Under the pieces are notes generated by a model that worked only from the letters and a program-made list of their open reading frames with translations, was not told the DNA's origin and did not search any database. A DNA stretch of 64,000 nt. It comes from Chaetoderma sp. LZ-2023a (taxonomy: Eukaryota; Mollusca; Caudofoveata; Chaetodermatida; Chaetodermatidae). Below, one piece after another: positions 11,631 to 21,744 of the stretch (positions are counted from its first letter, which is position 1; each line of letters starts with the position of its first letter). Location: assembly GCA_034401795.1 (NCBI GenBank), contig CM067363.1, positions 26,919,176-26,983,175 of the forward strand, read 5' to 3'. The translations under genes and the position numbers were made by a program.

Positions 11631-12419
11631 TTTATTCTGCTGAGCACTCCACTGGGAGCGACACTCTGCCAGTCAGCATCGCGAGAGCAGATGCTTTCTA
11701 ATTACATCTTACTTCTTTGATATTTTTACTCCTGATGCCGTATTTGTTGCGTGATTTTCATATAAAATCCATCTATATGTAAAGCAATTACTTTACGCAA
11801 TTTCGATTCGATGATATGCTCATTTCAAGTTTAATTTACAATGATTGCATTTTTCATCGATTCTAAAAAATTGGCTGTGCGGGCAGTTGTCATAGTAACA
11901 ATATTCTATTATATAAGTAAACTTTTACTCATCATATTTGTCAAATGGCGCGTTTTAATCAATCTTAAGCTGTTAAGACTAGAATGTTCCTTTACCGGTG
12001 CTTGGTCAGTGATAGCAACATACATTTGCTAGAATTTAAGCTGTGACATTTTAACTGATTAGCCCATAGTAAGCCATATGCAATCGTAGACGATACAGTA
12101 AGCAACATTTTGAGTGGTCGATCACCAATCTACACCGATTCTATCAAAAGATATGTTAGTTTTTATTACTCCCACCCCCTTAATTATGTCTGCTTCACTG
12201 TGAGTATTAACTCTAAGATAACCCATCAAAAAACATATTGAGTCCAAGTTTATCACATGTTAACATACATAATCTTATAAAAGGACATCGAAAGCTGCTA
12301 AACAAATATAGTTTCGTCAATTAGTGGAGGTATCCAGGTGAGCCCCTCCACCCGCACGGACTATTTGTGTTGCACGGTGTCTTATGTATTTTGTATACCA
12401 CTTGGGGCAGCATGCTCTA
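11631..12419. other. Mostly unassigned, with a short repeat shared with 54480
   Basis: CTGCCAGTCAGCATCGCGAGAG at 11667 recurs almost exactly at 54488 (CTGCCAGTCAGCGTCGCGAG). The remainder is AT-rich with no gene recognised. Confidence 0.4.
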
Positions 12420-12990
12420 TGTTTGTAACTAATAACTACCTAATCCTACTTTTTTCATGATCCACTATTATGACATTAGGCACTAAATTGACGATGCTGG
12501 TTCTCCCTTAACCGTCCATTTTAAACGTCCAGTCTGTACTAGGGTTTCGAGCGGAAACTCTAACCCATGTCACACATCGGCCCACTGCACTACCATTTGG
12601 AGGAAGTGTACAGCATGCGCGTTATGTGATTGTTTGATTCCCTGTATCCATATCTGCTCCTGACTCTAACGGAGTGTGCCGCTGTTCCGGGCATGTCAGC
12701 ATAGGGAGTACAGTGTCTATTGCTGCAACCTTTGGTGTGACTCAGTATTCTGATACAGATCTCAGTTTCATTATGTATTGCTAGATTTCCCTGCAACCTC
12801 GCTTCAGCCGCCACTCCATGCATTGCTTCAGCAGGCGCTTTAGCCTCCATACCAGCTGTCACCACATGTGGAACCTAGACCACGTTTAGATACGTGGATT
12901 TATACCCCTAGGCACCACAACCAATGGACTATCCGATTAATCCATACCATGAATATCCAACGTATGATTATCCCATGTACTAGCCACCAT
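12420..12990 (+). mobile_element. Gypsy-B fragment, parallel to 55220-55790
   Basis: Collinear with 55220-55790. Shared blocks include CATTAGGCACTAAA, CTGGTTCTCCC, CCATGTCACACAT, TGTGATTGTTTG, TGCTGTTCCGGG/CCGCTTTTCCAC, ATGTATTGCTAGATTTCC and CCATACCAGCT. At 55 kb this sequence is followed by gag- and protease-like coding remnants, so I read it as the 5' internal part of a second gypsy family. No intact frame is present here. Confidence 0.55.
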
Positions 12991-13317
12991 TGTCGCCTCA
13001 TACATCTGTGTGCGCACGTGCGCGTAAAGATGTGTAAGCCACTTGCAGGCTGACGTCACAATAAAAAAATGCATTTAAAAATTACGCACCTAGCTCCGTC
13101 ATGGACATTAGAAGTCCCCTGCCACATGTACGAATAATGTGTAGGCCGTGTTCTCAGTCAATAACACCACACCTCAGTATTGCGTTACGCCGGTTAAATC
13201 TCTAGTGAGAACACATACTTAGGCAACAACATCAGCGTGGTCAAATTAGTTTTAAAATATTCAACAACTTACTAGTATAATTACCTTGAAGAGAGAATGC
13301 GTTTGCGATAAAATTGT
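12991..13317. other. Non-coding stretch with MITE I remnant
   Basis: A short right-arm piece of MITE family I (CAAATTAGTTTTAAAATATT, 13239-13262) is present. No gene. Confidence 0.45.
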
Positions 13318-13333
13318 ATGCCTGTCTGTCTGT

Positions 13334-13406
<73 letters not shown>

Positions 13407-13975
13407 TGGCTGTCTGTCTGTCTGTCGGTCGGTCGGTCGGTCGGTCGGTCGGTCGGTCGCATGCACGAACGGACGCACGAACGCATGCCCGCACACAGCC
13501 AGGCACTAATGTACTCACGAATTAATACACCCACACCCCACATACACACATACATCCATGCAAGTATAGATGCACACACGTACGGATGTACGAGCACACA
13601 CCCACACACATACACACATACGAACAAACTCCCGGACGCACGAACGAACGAACGAACGAACGAACGCATGCACGAACGAACGAACGAACGAACGAACGAA
13701 CGAACGAACGAACGAACGAACGAACGAACGAACGAACGAACGAACGAACGAACGAACGAACGAACGAACGAACGAACGAACGAACGAACGAACGAACGAA
13801 CGAACGAACGAACGAACGAACGAACGAACGAACGAACGAACGAACGAACGAACGAACGAACGAACGAACGAACGAACGAACGAACGAACGAACGAACGAA
13901 CGAACGAACGAACGAACGAACGAACGAACGAACGAACGAACGAACGAACGAACGAACGAACGAACGAACGAACGC
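13318..13975. repeat. Tetranucleotide repeat block: (TGCC)n, (GGTC)n, (GAAC)n
   Basis: TGTC/TGCC repeats at 13320-13420, GGTC at 13424-13458, an ACAC-rich spacer, then GAAC repeats at about 13629-13662 and an almost perfect (GAAC)n tract at about 13670-13973. Because the 4-bp unit contains no stop in any frame, long pseudo-frames (Asn-Glu-Arg-Thr or Val-Arg-Ser-Phe) arise on both strands and should not be annotated as genes. Confidence 0.97.
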
Positions 13976-14819
13976 ACGCACACATACACACACACACGAA
14001 CAACTTTTTCAGACACAAAATTAAAAGATGTCCTACGGATATGATTTCATGTTGCCCCACCATTGATTTTGGTTGCGATTAGATTTATGTAAGAATAGGT
14101 AGGGAGGGATGAAACCTTGTCAATGTTATCAGGAACTATAAGGTCTAACTTTGATCTTACTAGCAAATCTTTCAGGTTTGAATTTCTATTCTAAGCTATT
14201 ACTGGTCGTGCTTTGATCGGTTCCTTTAATTTAGATTGCAACTGTGAATATTCGTCTTTCATGGTTTTCGCTAATTCAACATTACGTCTATTGTATATGA
14301 GTTGAAATGGGATAATTTTGTTCTTTTGTGATATTCCCGAATCTACATGTATTCCAAATGGTGCTTTTGTTTGTAATCCGCTGAAGCATCAGTAAGTTAA
14401 TTTAACAACTGTAAATTAGAAAGCGGCCGACGAGCCTGGTGTCATTGACACTTAATATCTTCGTCAACTATACTGCCCCACCCTCCCAACGCCCATCGTG
14501 GTACCGAGAAGTGGATTAAGAGCAGAATATTGGCTTTCCGCCTCTGCAGCTCTATCGACATTGGAACTCGATGTGTAATATGAAATATCGCCTCCAATCC
14601 TGTCGGAAGTTATGGATTCACGGCTCTAATATCAACATAAAAGTGAAGATTCCCCACCATTGATGTTACAGATGTTTCAAAAGTGATATACAATTGCAAC
14701 ATCTGTGCAGCTCTAAAGCCCTGTTGAATAAATGTGATGCATGTCACATCAACCATCTATGAACTGTTATAAATGATCTCTGGCCACATAGTATAATATC
14801 AACTGGTGCATTTTACAAA

Positions 14820-15080
14820 TTGTGTAACGCAGAGCTACTATCTGTGATGGTAGTGCAGAGACGATGGTCTATGTTCGAACATGTTCCTCGAATGCTAGAA
14901 AATATGCCTGCTCAGAAGGCACTAGAACATGCAGGCATAGGGGCCAGCATGTATCAGACACGCAAAGGATGCCATAACATCAACTTATTAAGTGATTTGC
15001 AGTCAGGTGTCAATGAACAGAAGCGAGGACCATGAAGGGCAAGAATACACTAAAGGAGATTAGGTGGGGGAAGGTTGAAG
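14820..15080 (+). pseudogene. LINE ORF2 C-terminal fragment
   Basis: The frame from 14820 reads RRWSMFEHVPRM, then PAQKALEHAG, then a Lys/Arg-rich segment ending in N-L-L-S-D-L. This layout (RRW.MFGHV.RM ... PAQKAL ... R.GR...NLL..L) is what I recall at the C-terminus of LINE polymerases. Only about 80 residues remain. It lies in the 2.4-kb block that the right-hand duplicated copy lacks. It may belong to the same family as the fragments at 18300 and 35990. Confidence 0.55.
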
Positions 15081-16647
15081 TAAAACTGGTTGCTGCTGGA
15101 AGAGGTTACTCATCATCATCCGCATCATTCGACGAATCCAGTCTGTTGAGCTGTTGCCCATACTGTATGCCGGGCAATAGAGGGATCGGTGCCATGCTTT
15201 GTCTCGCCCATTACTGGCTAAGCACTGCCCACGTTGTGTGGGTTTTTGGGATCGATTTAAATGGCTTGACCCTGAATTCTCAGGATCTCATTTTCAAGGT
15301 AACTAGGCAGCTAAGCTGTGGAATATTGTGAAACTAGTTTGACCGCGTCCTGCGTCTGCCTATGGCAGCAACAGTGCCCAGTATAATTGGTTTCGAAATA
15401 GTCAATAGAATGTTTATAAAATAGTAAATCTATCAAAGCCATACTCTTTGTATACTTACCGGGCATTTATTAAGTGCTCATGACCGTGCTAGATACGCCA
15501 TTCATTATGCATTATGATAATGGTTTCAGCCTACACGTGCCGTAAATGACTATGAGTGACAGATAGGTTCCACCCAGCGATGAACAACCCCGAAAGGATA
15601 TCTACACAGAATTCCAGAGGAGAACATCGGAGCATACTAAATAGAGGGATTGCTTCGGAATAGCAGCTCATGTATCGACTCCCAATCACCCCCGTTTGAT
15701 GTGTGTTGGGTTCGATTTGAACCCAGACAGAATGTGTACCAGTGACGGACAGCTTGATTTTCATAACGCAACTATGAATGTGAAGTTAGCGCTAACTAGT
15801 GGCGTATTTGATCATGACTACAGATACTTGAGTGACACATTGGACAGCACAATAATGTATTGGCACACTGCCGCAGCTTAACTCATCTTACTAGCATATA
15901 CGCGAACTCACAGCCGTACTTACAGTCTTTCGATCTTCACCAATCAAATGGCAGCTTTCAGATGTCCACGAGACCCGGCAATAGGACGATGCAGATTAGG
16001 TTTTCGTGTTCCATTGTATATAGCTTTTTGGGCTGGGTCTTGTTGCTAGAGATATCCTGGGAAATACAGACGGTAGACTCAGCGAGTCACGGCATTGCAT
16101 GCTGAGTATGAGTGCACTCAGGATAGCATTGCATGCTGGACAAATTAGGTTAATCGTGCAACGTGTCTCTATTTAATGGGACACGAGAACTAGAACTCCG
16201 GCTAAATTAATAGACAGAACATGTGTATCAGATGGTACCCGTCATGATAACACGGTTATGCATAGCTGGGGCTAAAGCTGTATGGGAGCCAGCATATACA
16301 TGAACTATCCTTAAATCTACTAGGGTCAAGCATCCAACACGCCATAAATTTAATGATAGAAACTAACCCAAAAAGAACACCTACTGCCGTCTTATCTGTG
16401 AAACCATTCATAGTTAATTAGCCACTCGCGCACATTATCCACGCAATAATAAATATGCTAGATAAAGGTTTATGATATTGCCATGCAATCAAAGAAGCTA
16501 ATATGGAGAATATAAGGTCACACATGGAAATACCATCGCATATTGAGACTCAAAGTAGACGACTATACCTTTCCACCAACCGATTTCATGTACCTAGAAA
16601 GCAGACGGTCATTGACCCACAGATTACTTGCCAATGCACATAATCCC
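15081..16647. other. Unassigned sequence with a MITE I remnant
   Basis: A short MITE family I core (GGCAGCAACAGTGCCCAG, 15363) is at about 15325-15420. Direct repetition of the GCATTGCATGCTG block occurs at 16092 and 16126. No gene recognised; the small open frames lack domains. Confidence 0.45.
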
Positions 16648-16905
16648 TTAACCCTCGAATTATTCAAGAAAATTTCAATTTTCTCATATCAGCGAAAAGC
16701 GTGTCTGCAGTGATCTTGAGAAATGTCAATTTGCAGACCAACAGAAGACTATTTCTGAAAGTTTACCACTGGAATGATGGTCATCGAGCCAGTCATTGCA
16801 GGGGTAAAATTTAAAAATAGTCTTCTCTCGGTCTGCAAATGGACATTTCTCAAGATCCCTGCAGACACGCTTTTCGCTGATATGAGTGTTAAATGGTTCA
16901 CATGG
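16648..16905. mobile_element. Palindromic MITE family II, copy 2
   Basis: A long inverted repeat. TCATATCAGCGAAAAGCGTG at 16684 is mirrored at about 16865-16884, and TTGAGAAATGTCAATTTGCA at 16718 is mirrored at about 16829-16848. The centre is CACTGGAATG / CATTGCAGGGG. Arms are about 110 bp with a short spacer, enough for a stable hairpin. Confidence 0.8.
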
Positions 16906-17260
16906 GAAGAGCACCATATTCAAATACATCTAAACATGAAATGTAGTGAAACCCGCAACTGGACGTCACGCCATGCCATTATCAAAATGTAGATCTATTC
17001 TTTAGAGATTATGCAGTGGGTAAGGGCAAATAAAGAATTTCCCAACTGTAACTTCTCTAAATAGGATGAATCATTTAAGTATAGATTAACAACATATGCC
17101 TTCAATGGAACTACAATTTAATAAACATTCTGCTGAAAGTCTTGAAACCAATTTGATATAACGTTGTTGCTGCCATAGGATAGAGAGCAAATTAAAAAGC
17201 AGATTACGAGAACAGGCTTCAATAGCTATCAACCAATTTAGTTACACATATTCAACGGCT
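16906..17260. mobile_element. MITE family I copy spanning a duplication breakpoint
   Basis: The left arm (AATAAACATTCTGCTG, GAAACCAATTTGAT, GTTGTTGCTGCC) is at about 17120-17180 and the right arm (CAATTTAGTTAC, ATATTCAACGGCTTACC) at 17236-17265. The right-hand segmental copy has only the right arm (59967-59993). The earlier part of the interval is unassigned. Confidence 0.55.
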
Positions 17261-17684
17261 TACCTACATTGGTGCCTTGCAATTTAGATGCTGGGCGTCA
17301 TGCTTCAAATAGATTACAACGCATTAAAAAGTGGAGGAGCTTTGTTGGAAATTTGCTCCTTCTCATGGGGAATAAGAAAGTCTACCAGACACATGGCCAT
17401 GATCTTTCCCTAGCACATAATACAAGAGTAGTTTACTACGTGAGCGTCGATCAGCACGAGCTGAAATCGATAACAAGTGCAAATCGAATTATAGTGGATA
17501 GCATCAGCGCAATTTTCGATGGCGTCACACCAGGCAGGCACATTGTATGTGGTAACATCAGACCTATGGGAAATATAAGGAGCAGACCATCTTATTAGGT
17601 GCCATCTATACAAAGTTCCCTATTAACCCCTCTTGTGTCAACATCGCCTCAAAGCGATCATAATTCTACGTATATCAACCAACC

Positions 17685-17990
17685 CTTTAATTATGGTCAA
17701 GAATTTTCAAGAAATTAATAATTTTCACAATAAAATTTACAAATATAACTTTCTGTTGTCGTGCAAATAGACATTACTCAAGACCACTACAGATGCTGAT
17801 TTTGACCAGCTTGACCATGAAAATGGTCAAGAAAATCTAGCAAAAGTTAATGTCTATTTACCGGCTGAGAGAAGACTATTTTTAATTGACCACTGGAATG
17901 ACCGGCTTGGTTAGCGTGCCAGCCATTCTGGTGGTACATTTTAAAAAAATGCCCGTTTTTGGCGGTCTTGACCATTAAAGAGTTAAGTTA
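17685..17990. mobile_element. Palindromic MITE family II, copy 3
   Basis: Ends are CCCTTTAATTATGGTCAAG and the inverted CTTGACCATTAAAGAGTTAA. The interior carries GAGAGAAGACTATTTTT and CCACTGGAATGACCGGC...GCCAGCCATTCTGGTGG. The orthologous copy at 60390-60730 sits at the same place in the other duplicate, so insertion preceded the duplication. Confidence 0.8.
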
Positions 17991-18299
17991 GCACAAGATA
18001 ACTTAAGGATTCCAGTGATTCTTTTAAAATATGTGGACATACCCCACCTTCCACCAGGCTGCAAAACCTGAAATTATGATCACAACCTCATGATGCAGAT
18101 ATTCAGACAGGCAGATCTCACGTTTTGCATACATGTTTGATTTAGAATTTGAATATTCAAACGATTTATTTCAAGACGCATTAAGTCAGGTGAAAACTGG
18201 TTTAGATATGACATGACATCCGCCAATCAATAATGATATCCATATCAGTTTCATTTATGCTGTTTAATGAGCAAGGCACTACCTCTAGTAGTAAAACTG

Positions 18300-18922
18300 T
18301 AAGCAGAGCAGAACGTGTTACGGCTGCGCATATGTCAAAGTGGCCAAAGTGAAGACCGCACCAAACTACGCTGGGAGCGCCATAACATCTTGCGCCACAT
18401 TAGCGAACGCTTAAATGAGCTTGATATTCAATACGCAGACTCCCTAGCAGCTGAAAGCAGTGCCACTGATGACTGTCACAAAATGGAAGTGCATCTGAAC
18501 CTGAGGGCATGAGCAATGAACCATTCAAATATGCAAATGACATTATCTCAAAACCGATCTCGAACATAATCAATTTCGCCGTTTATGCACCACCTTCCCA
18601 TTGACGTTGTAGGCTAAGGCACCCTTATCGCACTACCCATGCCCAAGAAGCCACCTGCTCCCAGCCAATCTGTCGCCCATTGTGCTTCTCAACAGTATAC
18701 GTAAACTCCTATTCAATGTTACTGTATGCCGATATCCGCATTATGTCAAAGTGGTTTCAAACGTGGACACAGTTGCGCCGACAGTGTATGGACCCGACGC
18801 ACGCACGCTTGTGTCGGTAGTCATGTCCAAACACTGGGATTTCCACAAAATGGGCATTGACTTGTCACTGTATGATGTGTCTACTACTACACTCACAGAA
18901 TACGGTAATTATACATGCCGCC
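18300..18922 (+). pseudogene. LINE ORF2 fragment, pre-RT and RT N-terminal part
   Basis: The frame at 18315-18512 reads QSGQSEDRTKLRWERHNIL and LNELDIQYADSL. After a gap, 18682-18945 reads LLNSIRKLLFNV, then in a neighbouring frame RGHSCADSVW, then back to SVVMSKHWDFHKMGIDLS. The second part corresponds to the RT fingers of non-LTR elements (LLNSIRK..., R.GRSC.D..., ...HWDFHKMGIDMSRAFD from memory); it stops before the catalytic Y-x-D-D box. Both ends are missing, so this is an internal fragment with frameshifts. It is absent from the matching position near 60990. Confidence 0.6.
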
Positions 18923-19148
18923 TTCTTATCTCCAGGTTGGCTTAGCACTTCTGGTTGTAAAATAAACAATGTATATTGAACTATATTGCCATATCCGTAA
19001 TGGCGACAGAACCGATGGAGTGTATGGTGTTGTCATAGCCTCAGAACAAATACGGCATTATTGCATCTTGATAAAGATCTAGGCGAGCCAATGAGGAGTC
19101 ATTCGAATACATGCCAAATGGTAGATATGCTAAATCACCCATTGCTGT

Positions 19149-20165
19149 TCAAATTATAGATGTGGGCTTGTTGCATAGTGTTTTGATAATATTCTTTCTC
19201 ATCTCTCTTGAGCTAATGAAATACACAAATGGATTGACCACACTGTTCAGGTAGCAGACATGCAATGAATATACAAGTAGTGACACATGGAATGATCTAA
19301 TTGGATAGTCCAGTACAAAATGATAGAAGCCATGAAGAAACCGAGGTAAAACTGACAGAAGGAACAGAACAATAATGATAGACACTGTCCTAGCGCTCGT
19401 ACAACGTCGTTCTTGGTCCGTTAGATTGGAATTTTTTGATAATCTCCATTGCTTTGTCATATGAAAGATCGCTATCAGAACGGCTGGAAAGACAATTTGA
19501 AGTATGATTACAACGCCTTCCCTCAATTTCACATCGCCATGGTAATTGCACACACCTACTATTACATCTCCAACGCGAATATGGTATGCTTTTGATACTG
19601 CACACAATGGTACTGAGATACATGCAGCAATGAACCACAATGCTATGGCACACCTCAACATGTATATGCTTGTTACTCTGACTTTGGCAGCTAAAGGTTT
19701 GGTGAGTTGATAAAACCGGACACCCGATAATAACATTAAGTGGCATATACTTGCCTTGTATGCAGTCGACAGTGAAAACGACGAAATCAGACATAAAAAG
19801 TCAATTGCACCTGGCCAAGTTGAAACAATCAAGGGAAATACAAACATTCCTAATATCGCCGCCCAGAAGCAGGTCAAAAGATCACAAACGCCTAAACTAG
19901 TAAGCAAGGTAAACACTGGGATCCGATATTTTCTAGACTTTATCAGGTAGACTAACAGAAGAATGTTGACTATCGTTCCAAATCCAAACAACAGGACAGA
20001 ATATGACTTGTGAAACGTTACTTCTAGTGTGTGATGATAGTTCAATAATGACATTAAGCGAATATCCATAGCAGAGTATAAGTTTGAAATATTCCTCTCT
20101 GGTACTGGTATCGATACATTGATTACTGTCGAGTGTGTCATGTTGTTCAGATATGGTGAAACCAA
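19149..20165 (-). CDS. Orphan class A (rhodopsin-like) GPCR, intact single exon
   Basis: A 338-aa seven-transmembrane receptor from ATG at 20165, expected in the plasma membrane. The extracellular N-terminus has sequons at Asn8, Asn16 and Asn25 and no signal peptide. TM segments lie at about 54-76 (Asn67 = N1.50), 84-109 (Asp95 = D2.50), 121-148, 168-188 (Trp177 = W4.50), 216-236 (Pro227), 259-280 (Pro274) and 292-317. Cys125 and Cys206 fit the conserved TM3-ECL2 disulfide. TM7 has NPFVY at 311-315, followed by a short tail (SSREMRKNI, helix 8). Two signatures deviate: DRY at the end of TM3 is V149-R150-F151, and TM6 has SVLP instead of CWxP. The short extracellular regions suit a peptide or small-molecule receptor, but the ligand is unknown. 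The start is supported by alignment with copies 1 and 3. Frameshifted paralogues lie at 1772 and 61238. Confidence 0.9.
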   Translation of the reverse strand: MVSPYLNNMTHSTVINVSIPVPERNISNLYSAMDIRLMSLLNYHHTLEVTFHKSYSVLLFGFGTIVNILLLVYLIKSRKYRIPVFTLLTSLGVCDLLTCFWAAILGMFVFPLIVSTWPGAIDFLCLISSFSLSTAYKASICHLMLLSGVRFYQLTKPLAAKVRVTSIYMLRCAIALWFIAACISVPLCAVSKAYHIRVGDVIVGVCNYHGDVKLREGVVIILQIVFPAVLIAIFHMTKQWRLSKNSNLTDQERRCTSARTVSIIIVLFLLSVLPRFLHGFYHFVLDYPIRSFHVSLLVYSLHVCYLNSVVNPFVYFISSREMRKNIIKTLCNKPTSII

Positions 20166-20390
20166 TTATTCCAGAAGAATTGAGAATCTATTCTTCTACT
20201 TTCCACATACGAAATTAAGTGTCGTCATTCGCTGTTCTTTTGTGGAAATGTGCAAGAATGCCTGCGCATAATTTAGTTTAAGATGACTTTAATAATTTAA
20301 CCAATAGAGCCTTCGCTCAGCATGCGTTTAATTAGTTTTGGGTTATTAACGGTAGTAGCGTACTATGATCACAATAACTCCCGTCATTCA

Positions 20391-20589
20391 CATACATAAA
20401 TGGCAGAATCCAGTTTAGCTATGCCATCGCCTATATCTAGCTAGGGTCCACACAGGCTTTCTACTCTTAGCAATAAACTCAAGATGTTCAAGAAAAGTTT
20501 ATGTTTTGCTCACTAAACAGCCATTAATTGCAGACCTAGAGCCTATTTTTGTATGCTTACCACTAGAATGTACACGCCTTGCTTTCTGT
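20391..20589. other. Short MITE I-like remnant
   Basis: CCAGTTTAGCTATGCC and TATATCTAGCTAGGGTCCACAC-like sequence at 20411-20450 match the outer left arm of MITE family I; the rest is missing. Confidence 0.45.
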
Positions 20590-20865
20590 TATTCAGCAAT
20601 TGAAGAAATTGCTCAGGACCACATGGCAGAAATAAACATTAAAATGTTAATGGCTAAGAAAATCCAAATGTTTGCTCAGCTAGTGTCCATCTACAGGCCA
20701 TGAGAAGAATATTTTTGAAATTTTACCACTGAAATGACCAGCTCGCTTACCGTGCCAGTCATTTCAGTGGTAACTGTTCAAAGATAGTCGTCTCTTAGTC
20801 TGACAATGGTCATCCTAATCATCCAGTTGACCTGCTGTGTTTGACGATTAAAAGGTTACATCGAC
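20590..20865. mobile_element. Palindromic MITE family II, copy 4
   Basis: Carries ACCACTGAAATGACCAGC and inverted GCCAGTCATTTCAGTGG around a GCTTACCG loop at 20725-20775, then GTCTCTTAGTCTGACAATGG and the right end GACGATTAAAAGGTTA. The left end is degraded. Confidence 0.65.
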
Positions 20866-21289
20866 ACGAGAGGTGATACATAATACAATTTCAATAGGAA
20901 AGTTGCTTTAACGATTACGTTAGTTTTTAAAAATAAAATTAAAGATTACAGAATTTATCACGTACATGCATACCAGATGGATATGTAAATAAGAGTAATA
21001 CGTGAATATCGCCACATTGACAATGTCTTACCTAATCTGTTAATATGTAGCTATGCGTATAATGGATTACATCTAAATACATATGTACTATCAAATTGAC
21101 ACATGCGTATACGGGACAACCGTATATATGGATACAGTTCCTTTCAGATGGGACCGCAGCCTTTGATGAATGTAATTAAGAAAGCGACGATGACAGATTT
21201 CCTTGTGCTATCTGCGCCCTTTTATTCTATTCAGCTCTTTTCAATCGATGGCGCACCCTTACTCTAATTGAGAAGTGTCTAGTGATTAT
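20866..21289. other. Non-coding stretch, no gene seen
   Basis: AT-rich; no repeat or coding frame recognised. Confidence 0.4.
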
Positions 21290-21293
21290 TCGA

Positions 21294-21377
21294 GGTGAGG
21301 GTGTGTGTGTCGCGTATGTGTGGGGGTGGCTGGGTGAGGTGGGGTTGGTGGTGGCTGGGTGGGGTGGGGGTGGGTAT
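21294..21377 (+). repeat. G-rich (GGGGTGG)n tract
   Basis: A run of GGTGAGGGTG, TGGGGGTGGCTGGGTG and GGGGTGGGGGTGGGT with many GGG/GGGG runs separated by 1-4 bases. This satisfies the usual G-quadruplex pattern on the plus strand. Confidence 0.8.
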
Positions 21378-21493
21378 GAAGACATTAGTATTTGATCTGA
21401 AGAAATATAACCATATAGGTCTACATATAGCACACTCTCATGGATATTGTGCTTACATTAACATGTTTTAGCATTTGGGCTTGATTACTGTAC

Positions 21494-21563
21494 CACACCT
21501 CCCCACCCACCCCTCCCCCCCACCGCCCCCCACCCCAACACACACACCCACCCCACCCCACCT
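21494..21563 (-). repeat. C-rich tract, inverted counterpart of 21294-21377
   Basis: CCTCCCCACCCACCCCTCC and CCACCCCACCCCACC-type sequence gives a G-quadruplex-capable tract on the minus strand, about 120 bp from the plus-strand tract. Confidence 0.8.
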
Positions 21564-21744
21564 AGCCCAACACCATCGCGCCGGGTCTTTATCGTTTTCG
21601 TAACTGATTGTCTTCTCGGTAAAACCAAACATGCTTTGCTGATAAATATTGTGATCTGCTTATTAATAGCAACGTTTGTTTCCATTTATAAAACACTTAA
21701 TAGATACTATTTGGTTTCTAAGTCATAACATGTGAATCATATCC

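Larger units (their letters stand above)
14355..20390. repeat. Segmental duplication, left copy (carries intact GPCR)
   Basis: Collinear and same-oriented with 59515-62510. Matching segments are: 14355-14785 with 59515-59935; 17213-18281 with 59943-60990; 18923-20390 with 60995-62510. Marker blocks include CGCTGAAGCATCAGT (14378/59540), AGTGGGTGGGGCGTTG-type sequence (17329/60060) and ACCGATGGAGTG (19011/61097). Two segments are unique to this copy: 14786-17212 and 18282-18922. Divergence is high enough that the duplication is not recent. Confidence 0.85.

Noticed and set aside
13629-13973. CRISPR-like array
   Set aside because: Units are 4 bp with no spacers; the genome is eukaryotic.
13241-14082. 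Long overlapping frames (up to 250 aa) on both strands
   Set aside because: They are produced by stop-free tetranucleotide repeats and carry only NERT or VRSF-type periods.
17269-17598. 109-aa frame in the segmental duplication
   Set aside because: The matching position in the right copy (about 60010-60320) does not keep the frame.
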